DNA from: Paraburkholderia flagellata | GTDB lineage: Bacteria > Pseudomonadota > Gammaproteobacteria > Burkholderiales > Burkholderiaceae | Direction of reading: 5' to 3' | NCBI RefSeq assembly: GCF_021390645.1 | Contig: NZ_JAJEJT010000003.1 | Coordinates: 496,001 to 560,000, forward strand | Length of the DNA: 64,000 nt | Part shown: one piece after another, positions 1-8,139 of the stretch | How positions within the stretch are numbered: the first letter of the stretch is position 1 | Layout: every line of letters begins with the position of its first letter | Program-made: the position numbers and the translations under genes | Notes under the pieces: generated by a model | Seen by the model: only the letters and a program-made list of their open reading frames with translations | Told to the model about the DNA's origin: nothing | The model's database searches: none

Positions 1-1
1 A

Positions 2-1030
2 AGCTTCCAGTACAGCACGACGGAAGGCTATGCACCGTTGCGCGAATGGATCGCACGGGAACATTCGGACAGCCAGCATCGCGTCTCGCCTTCGAGCGTG
101 CTGGTGACGAGTGGCTCCCAGCAGGCCTTCGACCTGATCGGCAAGGTGCTCCTCGATCCTCATGCCACCGTGCTGGTGGAGCGACCCACGTACCTCGGCG
201 CACTGCAATCGCTGTCGCTTTACGAACCGGAGTTCGTGAGCGTGCCGATGGACGAACACGGCCTCGTGTCCAAAGCGCTCGAATCGATCGGGCCCGAACG
301 CGCGGCGCTGCTGTATCTGCAGCCCAACTTCCAGAACCCCACTGGCGCACGGCTGTCTTTCCAGCGCCGCAGGAGCATCGCGGAGATCGCGCGCCGCACT
401 GGGCTCATCATCATCGAGGACGATCCCTACGCCGCACTCGCATTCGACGGCAGGCAAGTGCCTTCGATTCATTCGATGGCGCCAGATCACGTGATCTACC
501 TCGGCTCGTTCTCGAAGGTGCTCGCGCCGGGATTGCGGGTCGGCTACATGATCGTGCCGCGCGTGCTGGAGCAGAAGTTCGTGCAGGTCAAGCAGGCCGC
601 CGACCTGCACAGCTCGACGCTCTCGCAGCGCATCGTCTACGAGACCGTGCGCGAGGGCTTTCTTGCCTCGCACGTGCTGCGAATCGCGAGTTTATATCGC
701 GAGCAGTGCGAAGCAATGCTTTCTGCTCTAGACCGGCATATGCCCCCGGGCGTGCGCTGGAATGTACCTGAAGGCGGCATGTTCGTCTGGCTTGCGTTGC
801 CGGAAGGTATAGACAGCGAAGCGCTGCTCAAGGACGCGCTTGCCGTCAAGGTGGCATTCGTGCCCGGAGCGCCGTTCTTCGCGCGCGATTCGTTGCACCA
901 CTACATCCGTCTTTCGTTCGCAACCGCTGCGCCCGAGCAGATCGATCTCGGCATCGAGCGGCTTGCGGCACTCATCAACGCGTACTCGCGTGTGCTTACC
1001 CCTTACCTCGCCACGGACCTCCATCGATGA
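2..1030 (+). CDS. PLP-dependent aminotransferase, MocR/LysN-like (5' partial)
   Basis: This is a fold-type I class I/II aminotransferase that would transfer an amino group between an amino acid and a 2-oxo acid through PLP. The frame is open to the left edge, and the first codons read SFQYSTTEGYAPLREWIA, a typical internal N-terminal motif of 2-aminoadipate/MocR-type aminotransferases, so the true start lies outside the window. Visible landmarks are GSQQAFDL, PNFQNPTG, DDPYAAL and the Schiff-base lysine in GSFSKVLAPGLRVGY (Lys codon 515-517). The stop overlaps the next start as ATGA. Substrate is unknown; coupling to a transporter suggests amino acid or 2-oxo acid use. Confidence 0.88.
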   Translation, partial: SFQYSTTEGYAPLREWIAREHSDSQHRVSPSSVLVTSGSQQAFDLIGKVLLDPHATVLVERPTYLGALQSLSLYEPEFVSVPMDEHGLVSKALESIGPERAALLYLQPNFQNPTGARLSFQRRRSIAEIARRTGLIIIEDDPYAALAFDGRQVPSIHSMAPDHVIYLGSFSKVLAPGLRVGYMIVPRVLEQKFVQVKQAADLHSSTLSQRIVYETVREGFLASHVLRIASLYREQCEAMLSALDRHMPPGVRWNVPEGGMFVWLALPEGIDSEALLKDALAVKVAFVPGAPFFARDSLHHYIRLSFATAAPEQIDLGIERLAALINAYSRVLTPYLATDLHR

Positions 1031-1251
1031 AAACCCGACTGACACTGCTGCTGATCGCCACACCAATTGTCGCGGCGTTGTGCGTACCCCTCTATAACCG
1101 GCTGACGCCGACGCTTGGCGGCTGGCCTTTCTTCTACTGGTGGCAGACAGGCTGCGTCCTGGGCGGCGCCCTGCTGACGGGCGCAGCGTACCTGCTGGAC
1201 GCGCCGGCCGTGCGCAAGGCCGGCGCGCGGTCGAACGGGGATGCAGCATGA
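1027..1251 (+). CDS. DUF3311 small membrane protein
   Basis: This 74-residue protein has two predicted membrane helices (about residues 4-22 and 34-58) and a short basic tail. Such DUF3311 proteins are regularly encoded immediately before SSS-family symporters, as here, and are thought to be accessory subunits. The ATG overlaps the upstream stop by 4 bp, and its own stop overlaps the symporter start by 4 bp (ATGA). That points to tight translational coupling and a fixed stoichiometry. The biochemical role of the family is not established. Confidence 0.8.
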   Translation: MKTRLTLLLIATPIVAALCVPLYNRLTPTLGGWPFFYWWQTGCVLGGALLTGAAYLLDAPAVRKAGARSNGDAA

Positions 1252-2771
1252 GGACGACGCCCGTGGTTATCTTCGTGGCGCTATTGGCGCTCGTCAGCGT
1301 GCTTGGCGTGGTCGCGTCGCGATGGCGGCGCGGCGACCTCGGCGCGATTGACGAATGGGGACTTGCGGGGCGGCGCTTCGGCACGCTCATGAGCTGGTTT
1401 CTGATTGGCGGCGATCTATACACGGCCTATACCTTCGTTGCCGTGCCCGCGTTGGTGTTTGCTGCTGGCGCGATGGGCTTCTTCGCAGTTCCATACACCG
1501 TCGTCGCGTTCGCGCTTGGCTTTCTCGTTTTGCCGCGCCTGTGGCGCGTCGCGCGGGAGCACGGCCACGTGACCGTCGCCGACTATATCGAACAGCGCTT
1601 CAACAGCAGACCGCTTGCACTCGCCATTGCATTGACGGGCCTGCTCGCGACCCTGCCCTATATCGCGCTGCAACTGGTGGGCATTCAGGTCACGCTTGGC
1701 GCGCTCGGTTTCCCGACGCATGGCTGGACCGGCGAGTTGCCGCTCTTCGTGGCGTTCGGCGTGCTCGCGGTCTACACGTGGTCGAGCGGCTTGCGCGCAC
1801 CCGCGATGATCGCCATCGTCAAGGATCTGCTGATCTACGCAACGATCATCGGCGCGCTAATCGTTATCCCGCCGCAACTGGGCGGATTCGCTCACCTGTT
1901 CGCCGCGTTGCCGCCTGCGAAGCTGCTGCTGAAAGCGCCGGACGCCACGAGTCTCAACGGGTATTCGTCTTATGCAACGCTTGCGCTCGGATCCGCGCTC
2001 GCGTTGCTGCTGTATCCGCATTCGATGACGGCTACGCTTTCCGCCTCATCTGAGGGCGCAATCCGCCGCAACATGGCACTCTTGCCCGCCTGGTCGTTGC
2101 TGCTTGCCTTTGTTGCGCTGCTCGGCGTGATGGCGCTCGCGGCCGGTGTCGGTTCGATGCCCGAATTCGCAGGGCAGTTCAGACAGTACGGCCCGAACTT
2201 CGCGGTATTCGCGCTCTTTCTGCATTACTTTCCGTCGTGGTTCGTGGGCGTCGCGTTCGCGGCCATCGGTATCGGCGCACTGGTGCCCGCCGCGATCATG
2301 TCGATTGCCGCGGCCAATCTCTTCACGCGCAACGTATGGCGGCCGTTCCTGGCGCACCGCTGCACGGCGGCACGCGAGGCGCGGGTGGCAAAACAGGCAT
2401 CGCTATTCGTCAAGTTTGGCGCGCTGGGTTTCGTGCTGTTCATGCCCGCGCAGTTCGCAATCCAGCTGCAGCTACTCGGTGGCGTATGGATCACGCAGAC
2501 CTTACCCGCCGTCGTCCTGGGCCTCTTCGTACCCGCCGTGCGTGCGCGCAGCCTGATGGCGGGCTGGGTCATCGGGCTCGGAACGGGTACGTGGATGGTC
2601 GCGCAAAGCGGTTTCAGGTCGGCCATTTACACCATTCACCTGGGCGCCCTTGAGATGCCCGTGTATGTCGCTGTGATGGCATTGCTCGCCAACTTCAGCG
2701 TCGTGCTTTTGTCGTCTGCAATCCTCACGAAGTCACAGGAAAAGGGAGTCGAAGGTGACCTTCAAAGTTGA
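1248..2771 (+). CDS. Sodium:solute symporter (SSS) family permease
   Basis: This is a 507-residue polytopic inner-membrane protein of the SSS family (TC 2.A.21), which couples Na+ to uptake of organic solutes. The sequence is a run of about 13 hydrophobic segments with short charged loops such as LPRLWRVAREHGHVTVADYIEQRF, a form typical of the SSS core. The frame is open further upstream, but the ATG at 1248 is preferred because it forms an ATGA overlap with the DUF3311 stop and begins with a hydrophobic first helix. The coding end overlaps the downstream methyltransferase by 17 bp. Substrate is unknown; monocarboxylates or amino acids are plausible from relatives. Confidence 0.85.
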   Translation: MRTTPVVIFVALLALVSVLGVVASRWRRGDLGAIDEWGLAGRRFGTLMSWFLIGGDLYTAYTFVAVPALVFAAGAMGFFAVPYTVVAFALGFLVLPRLWRVAREHGHVTVADYIEQRFNSRPLALAIALTGLLATLPYIALQLVGIQVTLGALGFPTHGWTGELPLFVAFGVLAVYTWSSGLRAPAMIAIVKDLLIYATIIGALIVIPPQLGGFAHLFAALPPAKLLLKAPDATSLNGYSSYATLALGSALALLLYPHSMTATLSASSEGAIRRNMALLPAWSLLLAFVALLGVMALAAGVGSMPEFAGQFRQYGPNFAVFALFLHYFPSWFVGVAFAAIGIGALVPAAIMSIAAANLFTRNVWRPFLAHRCTAAREARVAKQASLFVKFGALGFVLFMPAQFAIQLQLLGGVWITQTLPAVVLGLFVPAVRARSLMAGWVIGLGTGTWMVAQSGFRSAIYTIHLGALEMPVYVAVMALLANFSVVLLSSAILTKSQEKGVEGDLQS

Positions 2772-3444
2772 TATCCCTCGCGACGCGCTCGTGGACGTGG
2801 ACACCGATACCCTGCTGTCGCAACTGGCCTTTCCTTCGGGCGACATCGGCCTCGCGGTCGGCGAGCTGATGGAGCGCGTCAACGCCGCGCTGATCCATGC
2901 GGCATTTGGCAAGCTCGATCTGCGAGTGGACGACCGCATTGTCGAGATCGGTTCCGGCAACGGCGGTCATATCGGAACGGTGCTCTCGCGCGTGCCGGGG
3001 CTCACTTTCGTCGGCCTCGACATTTCGCCGACGATGACCGCCGAGGCGCGCGAGCGCAACGCCCTGTTGCTGGCGCGCGGCCGCGTCGCGTTCACCACTG
3101 CGGACGTGGCACGCATTCCTTACGCGAGTGCCACGTTCGACAAGGCCATCGCGATCAACAGTGTCTACTTCTGGCGGGATTTGCACGCCGGCCTGCGCGA
3201 ACTTCGCCGCGTGCTGCGCGACGACGGCCAGCTGCTGATTGCCACGATGACGCCCGAGACGTCGCTGGCGATGCCGTTCAGCCGGCACGGATTTCGCATC
3301 CACGGGCCGACTACATTTCGCGAAGCCTGCTTCGAAGCCGGATTCAATCACGTGCAGATCGACCGCCATGTCGATCGCACGACAGTAGCTGTCACGCCCG
3401 CTTCGGAGCGGACGTTTTTTCTGGTTCGCGCCACGTGCATGTAG
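2755..3444 (+). CDS. Class I SAM-dependent methyltransferase
   Basis: This 229-residue protein is a methyltransferase of the Rossmann-fold class I type (methyltransf_11-like). Motif I is RIVEIGSGNGG at residues 61-71, followed by the acidic residue of LTFVGLDIS that would bind the ribose of S-adenosylmethionine. A post-motif region, FTTADVARIPYASATFDKAI, matches the usual motif II/III area. The GTG start at 2755 lies inside the 3' end of the symporter gene with GGGAG just upstream, so translation is coupled. The methyl acceptor cannot be inferred; a small molecule is more likely than nucleic acid or protein from the domain type. Confidence 0.8.
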   Translation: MTFKVDIPRDALVDVDTDTLLSQLAFPSGDIGLAVGELMERVNAALIHAAFGKLDLRVDDRIVEIGSGNGGHIGTVLSRVPGLTFVGLDISPTMTAEARERNALLLARGRVAFTTADVARIPYASATFDKAIAINSVYFWRDLHAGLRELRRVLRDDGQLLIATMTPETSLAMPFSRHGFRIHGPTTFREACFEAGFNHVQIDRHVDRTTVAVTPASERTFFLVRATCM

Positions 3445-3468
3445 CGCATCAGGTTTCAGGAGAGTTCG

Positions 3469-4335
3469 ATGTTTCCTCAGGTTCAATCGTTTCACGACGC
3501 AGTGACGGGCACCGTCAGTCATATCGTTTACGCCGGCGCGGGTTCGCCTTGTGCGGTGATCGACCCCGTACTCGACTATGATGCCGTCTCAGGACGCACA
3601 TCGAAGGGCTCGCTCGGTCGCATCGTGGCATTTATCGGCGAGCAGCAATTGAGCGTTGCCTGGATTCTCGAGACGCATGTGCATGCGGACCACCTTTCGG
3701 GCGCCGTCGAACTCCAGTGCAAGACCGGAGGCAAAATTGCAATCGGCGCCCGGATCGCTGACGTGCGCTCGCTGTTCTCTGCAACATTCGATCTCAGCGG
3801 CAGCCACGGCTTCGATCACCTGTTCGCCCCCGATGAAATGTTCGCGATCGGCGCATTGCAGGCGCGCGCCATTCCCACGCCCGGCCACACACCCGCCGAC
3901 TCCGCGTATCTCATAGGCGATGCGCTCTTCGTGGGCGACACTTTGTTCATGCCCGACCTGGGCACGGCGCGCTGCGATTTTCCGGGCGGCGATGCATGCG
4001 TGCTTTACGCTTCGATCAAACAGCTGCTGGCACTACCCGAAACGACCCGCGTTTTCGTCTGTCATGACTATCCGCCTGCGGGGCGCGACGTGCGTGTCTG
4101 CACAACCATTGCCGAGCAGCGGCGCGACAACATTCATGTGCGCGATGGGATCAGCGAAAGTGACTTCGTCGCCATGCGAAGGGCAAGAGATCACACGCTG
4201 AAATTGCCTGCGTTGCTGTTTCCGGCAATGCAGGTGAACCTACGGGGAGGTCGTTTGCCCGAGCGTGAATCCAACGGCCGGCGCTATCTGAAGGTTCCCC
4301 TCGACGAGCGGCTGCTCACTGGGGATGTGTCGTGA
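3469..4335 (+). CDS. MBL-fold metallo-hydrolase (persulfide dioxygenase/glyoxalase II-like)
   Basis: This 288-residue protein belongs to the metallo-beta-lactamase superfamily. The metal motif THVHADH is at residues 69-75, and later metal ligands sit in PGHTPAD, GDTLFMPDLG and CHDYPP. The DxGTARCDFPGGDA pattern is characteristic of the ETHE1/Blh persulfide dioxygenase-like branch, which oxidises glutathione persulfide with one Fe. Hydrolysis of a thioester such as S-lactoylglutathione is the alternative. It follows the methyltransferase by 24 bp with GGAGAG before the ATG, so it likely ends the same transcript. Its link to the transporter and aminotransferase may reflect sulfur amino acid use, which is inference. 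Confidence 0.8.
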   Translation: MFPQVQSFHDAVTGTVSHIVYAGAGSPCAVIDPVLDYDAVSGRTSKGSLGRIVAFIGEQQLSVAWILETHVHADHLSGAVELQCKTGGKIAIGARIADVRSLFSATFDLSGSHGFDHLFAPDEMFAIGALQARAIPTPGHTPADSAYLIGDALFVGDTLFMPDLGTARCDFPGGDACVLYASIKQLLALPETTRVFVCHDYPPAGRDVRVCTTIAEQRRDNIHVRDGISESDFVAMRRARDHTLKLPALLFPAMQVNLRGGRLPERESNGRRYLKVPLDERLLTGDVS

Positions 4336-4427
4336 TCCGGTGGCTTCTATGCCTTGACTTCGGGCCCAGCGACGAAGAGATCGAACTTATGCGCTACCTG
4401 TTGCTCGCCATGGTGGCAGCGTATTGA
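4332..4427 (+). CDS. Possible small coupled ORF, 31 aa
   Basis: A GTG overlaps the stop of the MBL hydrolase as GTGA and opens a 31-codon frame beginning MIRWLLCLDFGPSDEEIEL. The product has a short hydrophobic start and an acidic middle. The 4-bp overlap is the same arrangement used by other genes of this unit, and that is the only reason to list it. No family is recognised, and it may be a chance frame or the remnant of a longer gene. Confidence 0.2.
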   Translation: MIRWLLCLDFGPSDEEIELMRYLLLAMVAAY

Positions 4428-4646
4428 GCACACTTACACGACCGTTAGAGGCGGTTGCCCGAAATGCTCGATAAAAGACCAGTGCACGCCAGCGGTGCCC
4501 CTTTCAGTGGCGCACTCGAAGGCGTGCACCGCCCGATCATGGTGCTCTCGCGCGGGCCAAACGTCGGCTCCCAGGGGCACGTTGCACCACCCGGATTCAC
4601 GGCACCCGCCCGGGTGCGGCCCGCGCGATAATGTGTCACGGCCAAC
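4336..4646. other. Intergenic stretch with no recognised gene
   Basis: Apart from the possible 31-codon frame at its left end, this 310-bp stretch holds only short overlapping open frames on both strands whose translations are rich in Arg, Ser, Cys and Pro. They look like shadows in GC-rich DNA. I see no clear terminator hairpin or promoter. Confidence 0.5.
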
Positions 4647-5042
4647 ATGAGATATGGGATGACAACTACATTCGACGAGGCAACAACGGCGGCTATTACC
4701 GCGTTTGCCCAACTGGACTTCTACACGGCTGTGCAGGCGATGCGCGCCGAGGCCGACTACGACCGCGAACGGGATCAGTGGATCTCGCGCTACATCGACG
4801 AGCACGGCGGCGGCGCTGACGATGCGGCATACGACGCCTTGCACGCACAGGCCGAGGCAACTCTGGAATACGCGCAGTTCGTCGACGCCGTTCGCAGGGA
4901 AATCCTGGAATACTTCGGCGTGGCCGCCAATCAACTCGACTGGGTAGTCCTGCTGCGCAATGACGACAGCGATGAGCTTTGGGAGGAGGTCAACCGGCAG
5001 CGGACCGTGCTGGGAACCGGTGAAGTGCGCGGAGATCTCTGA
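4647..5042 (+). CDS. Hypothetical acidic protein, 131 aa
   Basis: I do not recognise this protein. It is soluble, strongly acidic and apparently helical, with several Asp/Glu-rich stretches (EADYDRERDQW, LRNDDSDELWEEV) and no signal peptide or membrane segment. The composition looks like a real protein, with few Arg/Pro/Ser runs, and no longer competing frame exists on either strand. The start is uncertain: ATG at 4647 or ATG at 4659 (MTTTFDE), neither with a strong ribosome site. It stands alone between the first operon and the LysR gene on the other strand, with which it is convergent. Confidence 0.55.
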   Translation: MRYGMTTTFDEATTAAITAFAQLDFYTAVQAMRAEADYDRERDQWISRYIDEHGGGADDAAYDALHAQAEATLEYAQFVDAVRREILEYFGVAANQLDWVVLLRNDDSDELWEEVNRQRTVLGTGEVRGDL

Positions 5043-5152
5043 TCATCGCTTATCGGTGTATCGCGAAGGTCGACAGTTCGCTTCGAAGCCTGCCAGGCGA
5101 CACGTCGAACTGCCAACATGGAGGTCGATTTGCACGAGAATCTGAGGCGCTC

Positions 5153-6067
5153 CTATGTGTGACGCGAGCAGACCAGCCACTGTACGAAGGTGCGAACTGC
5201 GCTGGACCTCGCATGCTCCGCAAGATGTGCGACGTAGAAACCGTAACCAGGCAACGCAAGCGCATGCACTTTTACGAGCGCGCCGCCCAGCAGTGCCCGC
5301 TCCAGTACGATGTCGCTGCACAGTGCGATTCCCTGGCCAGCGAGTACAGCGTCGATCGCATGGAGTTCTTCCCGAAAGCTCAAATCACGCCTGTTCCGAA
5401 GAGACGTGAATGCCGATACCGGAACACCCGAAGCAGAAAACCAGCGCGGCCAGGAAGGCGCCTCGGGATCTCCGTTCGTCCACTCGTAATGAATCAGAGG
5501 AAATCGAAGCAGATCCATCGCAGCAATCGGGCATGGTTTTTCTGTTCCGAGGAGGCCGGGGCTGGCCACGGGGTAGAACGCATCTCGCGCAATCTCCTTA
5601 CATACCAGACCTCTCGGCGGCAAGTGTGCGTAGCGTATCGCTACGTCCGCTTCGCCGGCCGCCAGGTCGAGCACTGCATCGGTACCGATGATCTGCAGCG
5701 GAATGTCGCGGTGAGACTCGTGCCATAGCGACAGCCGCGGAACCAGCCAGCGACTCGCGAAAGCGTTCGGACTCGTGATCCGCAGCGCAATCGTGCTGCC
5801 CATTCCGGCAACCGTGGAGAGGGCGTCGGCGAATGAATCGAATCCCCTACGCAGGGCCGGATACAGAAGTTGTCCAGCATCGGTGAGTCGAACGGGTCGT
5901 GGCCGCCGCACAAAGAGTGGCCTGCCACACGCTTCTTCCAGCGTGCGGATCTGGTGACTCAGGGCCGTCGGCGTCACGTTGAGTTCATCCGCGGCGTCCT
6001 TGAAACTGCGATGCCGCGCAACCGCCTCGAACGCCTGCAGCGAACGCAGAGGGGGCAACTTTCGCAT
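5153..6067 (-). CDS. LysR-family transcriptional regulator, GcvA-like
   Basis: This 304-residue regulator has the N-terminal LysR winged helix (residues about 5-63) with the opening LPPLRSLQAFEAVARHRSF that marks the GcvA branch. It is followed by an effector-binding domain of the periplasmic-binding-protein type (residues about 90-300, including FASRWLVPRL and the AAGEADVAIRYA turn). It is divergent from the flavoprotein gene at 6201, the usual LysR arrangement, and most likely controls that gene and itself. Two 19-bp inverted repeats lie in the shared intergenic region, the nearer one starting 12 bp from this start codon. The effector is unknown. Confidence 0.9.
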   Translation of the reverse strand: MRKLPPLRSLQAFEAVARHRSFKDAADELNVTPTALSHQIRTLEEACGRPLFVRRPRPVRLTDAGQLLYPALRRGFDSFADALSTVAGMGSTIALRITSPNAFASRWLVPRLSLWHESHRDIPLQIIGTDAVLDLAAGEADVAIRYAHLPPRGLVCKEIARDAFYPVASPGLLGTEKPCPIAAMDLLRFPLIHYEWTNGDPEAPSWPRWFSASGVPVSAFTSLRNRRDLSFREELHAIDAVLAGQGIALCSDIVLERALLGGALVKVHALALPGYGFYVAHLAEHARSSAVRTFVQWLVCSRHT

Positions 6068-6078
6068 GTGTTCAGTCT

Positions 6079-6115
6079 AGATGAAGTTTTCTCATCTGAA
6101 AGCTGAATTCTTTCA
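6079..6115. promoter_or_regulatory. Two abutting 19-bp inverted repeats, candidate LysR operator
   Basis: Between the divergent LysR and flavoprotein genes, AGATGA and TCATCT (6079-6084, 6092-6097) flank a 7-bp spacer. TGAAAG and CTTTCA (6097-6102, 6110-6115) flank another 7-bp spacer. The two palindromes share one base, so the pair covers 37 bp on a regular helical pitch, as expected for a LysR tetramer binding a recognition and an activation site. Confidence 0.5.
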
Positions 6116-6200
6116 TTTTGCTTTGGCGACTGGGAAATGAAACCATCAAGCGATCGATCCTTGAATTTCGGCTTCGCCAAGCGGATGCGAAGGAGGCAAG

Positions 6201-7598
6201 ATGAGCACGCAAACAGAAGCGTTACACGTTTTGAAGGGCGAAATCGACGCTGACTCGCATCAGTTCAGGCAATTACATGAAACGCTTCACGGCACGCTGA
6301 TCATGCCCCGTGATCCGGATTACGACGAGGCGCGCCGGGTGTGGAACGGGACAGTCGACAAGCGGCCAGCAATGATCATCTATTGTGCCGACGCTGACGA
6401 CGTGGTCGCAGCCGTGCGCTTTGCCCGGGCGATTGATTTGCGGGTTGCGGTGCGCAGCGGCGGTCACAACGTAGCGGGCGTTTCAGTCTGCGATGCCGGT
6501 ATTGTCATCGACCTCTCCCGAATGAAACAGATCGACGTCGACACTGAGCGACGCGTTGCGCGCGCGGAGGCTGGCCTCAACCTCGGCGAGTTCGATCGGG
6601 CCACCATGGCCCACGGCCTCGCGACGACAGCAGGCGTGATCAGCGACACGGGCATCGCCGGCCTGACGTTGGGCGGCGGCTTCGGCAAGCTCGGCCGCAA
6701 ATACGGGCTGACTTGCGACAACCTAGTCGCCGTCGAAATGGTGACTGCCGACGGGCAAAAACTGTTGGCGAGCGACAGCAAACATTCCGACCTGTTCTGG
6801 GCCGTCAGGGGCGGTGGAGGCAACTTCGGCATCGCGACGGCTTTTCACTTGCGTCTTCACCCGCTTGATCCGGAGTTGCTTGTCTGCTCTCTGCTGTACC
6901 CGTTCGCGCAAGCGCGCGCGGCACTGCGCTTTTACGATCAGTTTGCGCGCAATGCGCCGGACGAGGTGAGCGCGGACGCTGCATTCGTCGCCAATCCATC
7001 TGGCGAGCGATTCTTCAGCATATCGGCTTTGTATGCCGGCGCCCCCGAGTCCGGTCTACGGGTTCTCGAGCCACTGATGGAGTCAGGCTCTCCCGCCGAC
7101 TGCCGTCTCGAGCGCGTGCCTTATCTCCAGATTCAATCGAACGGCGACGGCGTGTTTCCCCGAGGCCGGAGGTACTACTGGAAGGCGCAGTTCCTGAAAG
7201 CGATCGACGATGGCGCGATCGACGCCGTAATGAGCGCCTACGAGCGCTCGCCTTCGCCGTCATCGCTGCTGGTCTTTCAGCACGTAGGGGGCGCCATTGC
7301 CCGCGTCGCCGGGTCCGCGACCGCGTACCCGCATCGCGACGCCAACTTTGACTGCTTTCCCGTCGCCATCTGGGACGAGGCAGCGGAAGATGCCGTGAAC
7401 GTCCAATGGGCGCGCAGCGTATGGGAAGCGTTAAGGCCGTATTCATCTGGAGGCGTCTATGCAAACAACCTCGGCGATGAAGGCGACGAACGCGTGAAGG
7501 AAGCCTATGGTGCCAATTATTCGCGGCTGGCTTCCATCAAACGCAACTACGATCCGGGCAACTTCTTCCGCATGAATCAGAACATTGCTCCCGCGTGA
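6201..7598 (+). CDS. FAD-binding oxidoreductase, berberine-bridge (BBE) type
   Basis: This 465-residue flavoprotein is of the PCMH/BBE class, oxidising alcohols, amines or sugars with transfer of electrons to O2. The FAD domain carries VAVRSGGHNVAG, in which His89 is the residue that binds the flavin covalently in 6-hydroxy-D-nicotine oxidase relatives. GLTLGGGFGKLGRKYGLTCDN follows. The C-terminal BBE signature is YDPGNFFRMNQNI. AGGAGG sits directly before the ATG at 6201. It is divergent from and probably regulated by the GcvA-like LysR. The substrate is not predictable; such enzymes often act on plant alkaloids, oligosaccharides or aromatic alcohols. Confidence 0.88.
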   Translation: MSTQTEALHVLKGEIDADSHQFRQLHETLHGTLIMPRDPDYDEARRVWNGTVDKRPAMIIYCADADDVVAAVRFARAIDLRVAVRSGGHNVAGVSVCDAGIVIDLSRMKQIDVDTERRVARAEAGLNLGEFDRATMAHGLATTAGVISDTGIAGLTLGGGFGKLGRKYGLTCDNLVAVEMVTADGQKLLASDSKHSDLFWAVRGGGGNFGIATAFHLRLHPLDPELLVCSLLYPFAQARAALRFYDQFARNAPDEVSADAAFVANPSGERFFSISALYAGAPESGLRVLEPLMESGSPADCRLERVPYLQIQSNGDGVFPRGRRYYWKAQFLKAIDDGAIDAVMSAYERSPSPSSLLVFQHVGGAIARVAGSATAYPHRDANFDCFPVAIWDEAAEDAVNVQWARSVWEALRPYSSGGVYANNLGDEGDERVKEAYGANYSRLASIKRNYDPGNFFRMNQNIAPA

Positions 7599-7680
7599 AC
7601 ATATTCACCTGGCGCGCAATATCCGGCACGCAGAGCTTCCGTGCCATCGCTCGCTCGAACAGGTGCAGTTTCCCAACGAT

Positions 7681-7876
7681 CTATGTCCGGGCCTGTCCAG
7701 TCGTCGCCGAGTACAGTTGCACAAACGTGTAACCCAGGAAGTCAAATCCGCCGTCCGACACTTTGCAGATGCGTGTCTTCTCCTCGTTGTCCGTCAGCTT
7801 CAGTTTGCCCATGATCTCGTGCAGCTTCAGCAACGCCTCTTCGGCCTTGCCTCTCTTGCACAGGATCACTGTCGGT
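7681..7876 (-). pseudogene. ltrA: Group II intron reverse transcriptase/maturase fragment
   Basis: On the minus strand a 65-codon stretch reads VILCKRGKAEEALLKLHEIMG, then KLKLTDNEEKTRICKV, DGGFDFLGYTF and YSATTGQAR. This is the segment just after the catalytic YADD box and the start of domain X of group II intron-encoded proteins. The YADD residues themselves, the N-terminal palm, the remaining maturase domain and any intron RNA are missing, and a stop follows TGQART. It is therefore a decayed remnant and not a functional element. Confidence 0.8.
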
Positions 7877-7945
7877 AATGACGGTTCCGTACGATCCCGG
7901 CATTTGGGTCAATCGGACGTCGGCATCGACATGATCGGCACGCCT
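7877..7945. mobile_element. Possible IS21-family terminal-repeat remnant
   Basis: Directly beside the maturase fragment, the minus strand carries GTGCCGATCATGTCGATG, CCGACGTCCGATTGACCC and AAATGCCGGGATCG. This resembles the multiple short repeats (GATGCCGA, TTGACCC) at the ends of IS21-family elements in proteobacteria. No istA/istB coding sequence is present. The match is by eye and from memory of the family, so it is a tentative call that may mark the point at which the maturase gene was interrupted. Confidence 0.35.
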
Positions 7946-8139
7946 CGTTGACATCTCATATTGTTCTGATGGAAGTGCTGCCGTGTCCTCTACTTCAGGA
8001 TTCTGTGCACAGTTGGACGCCCAACAGTTTGGGGTTCGGTCAAATTTATGCTATCAACGTAAAGACCAACAACAAGAATCGATGCCGGTGTTTGCCGTTT
8101 TCAGCCGGGGGAAAGCTGGAATCAATAACGGAGGCACCC

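Noticed and set aside
4354..4650. 98-codon open frame after the MBL gene
   Set aside because: Cys/Ser/Arg/Pro-rich translation with no family and no ribosome site.
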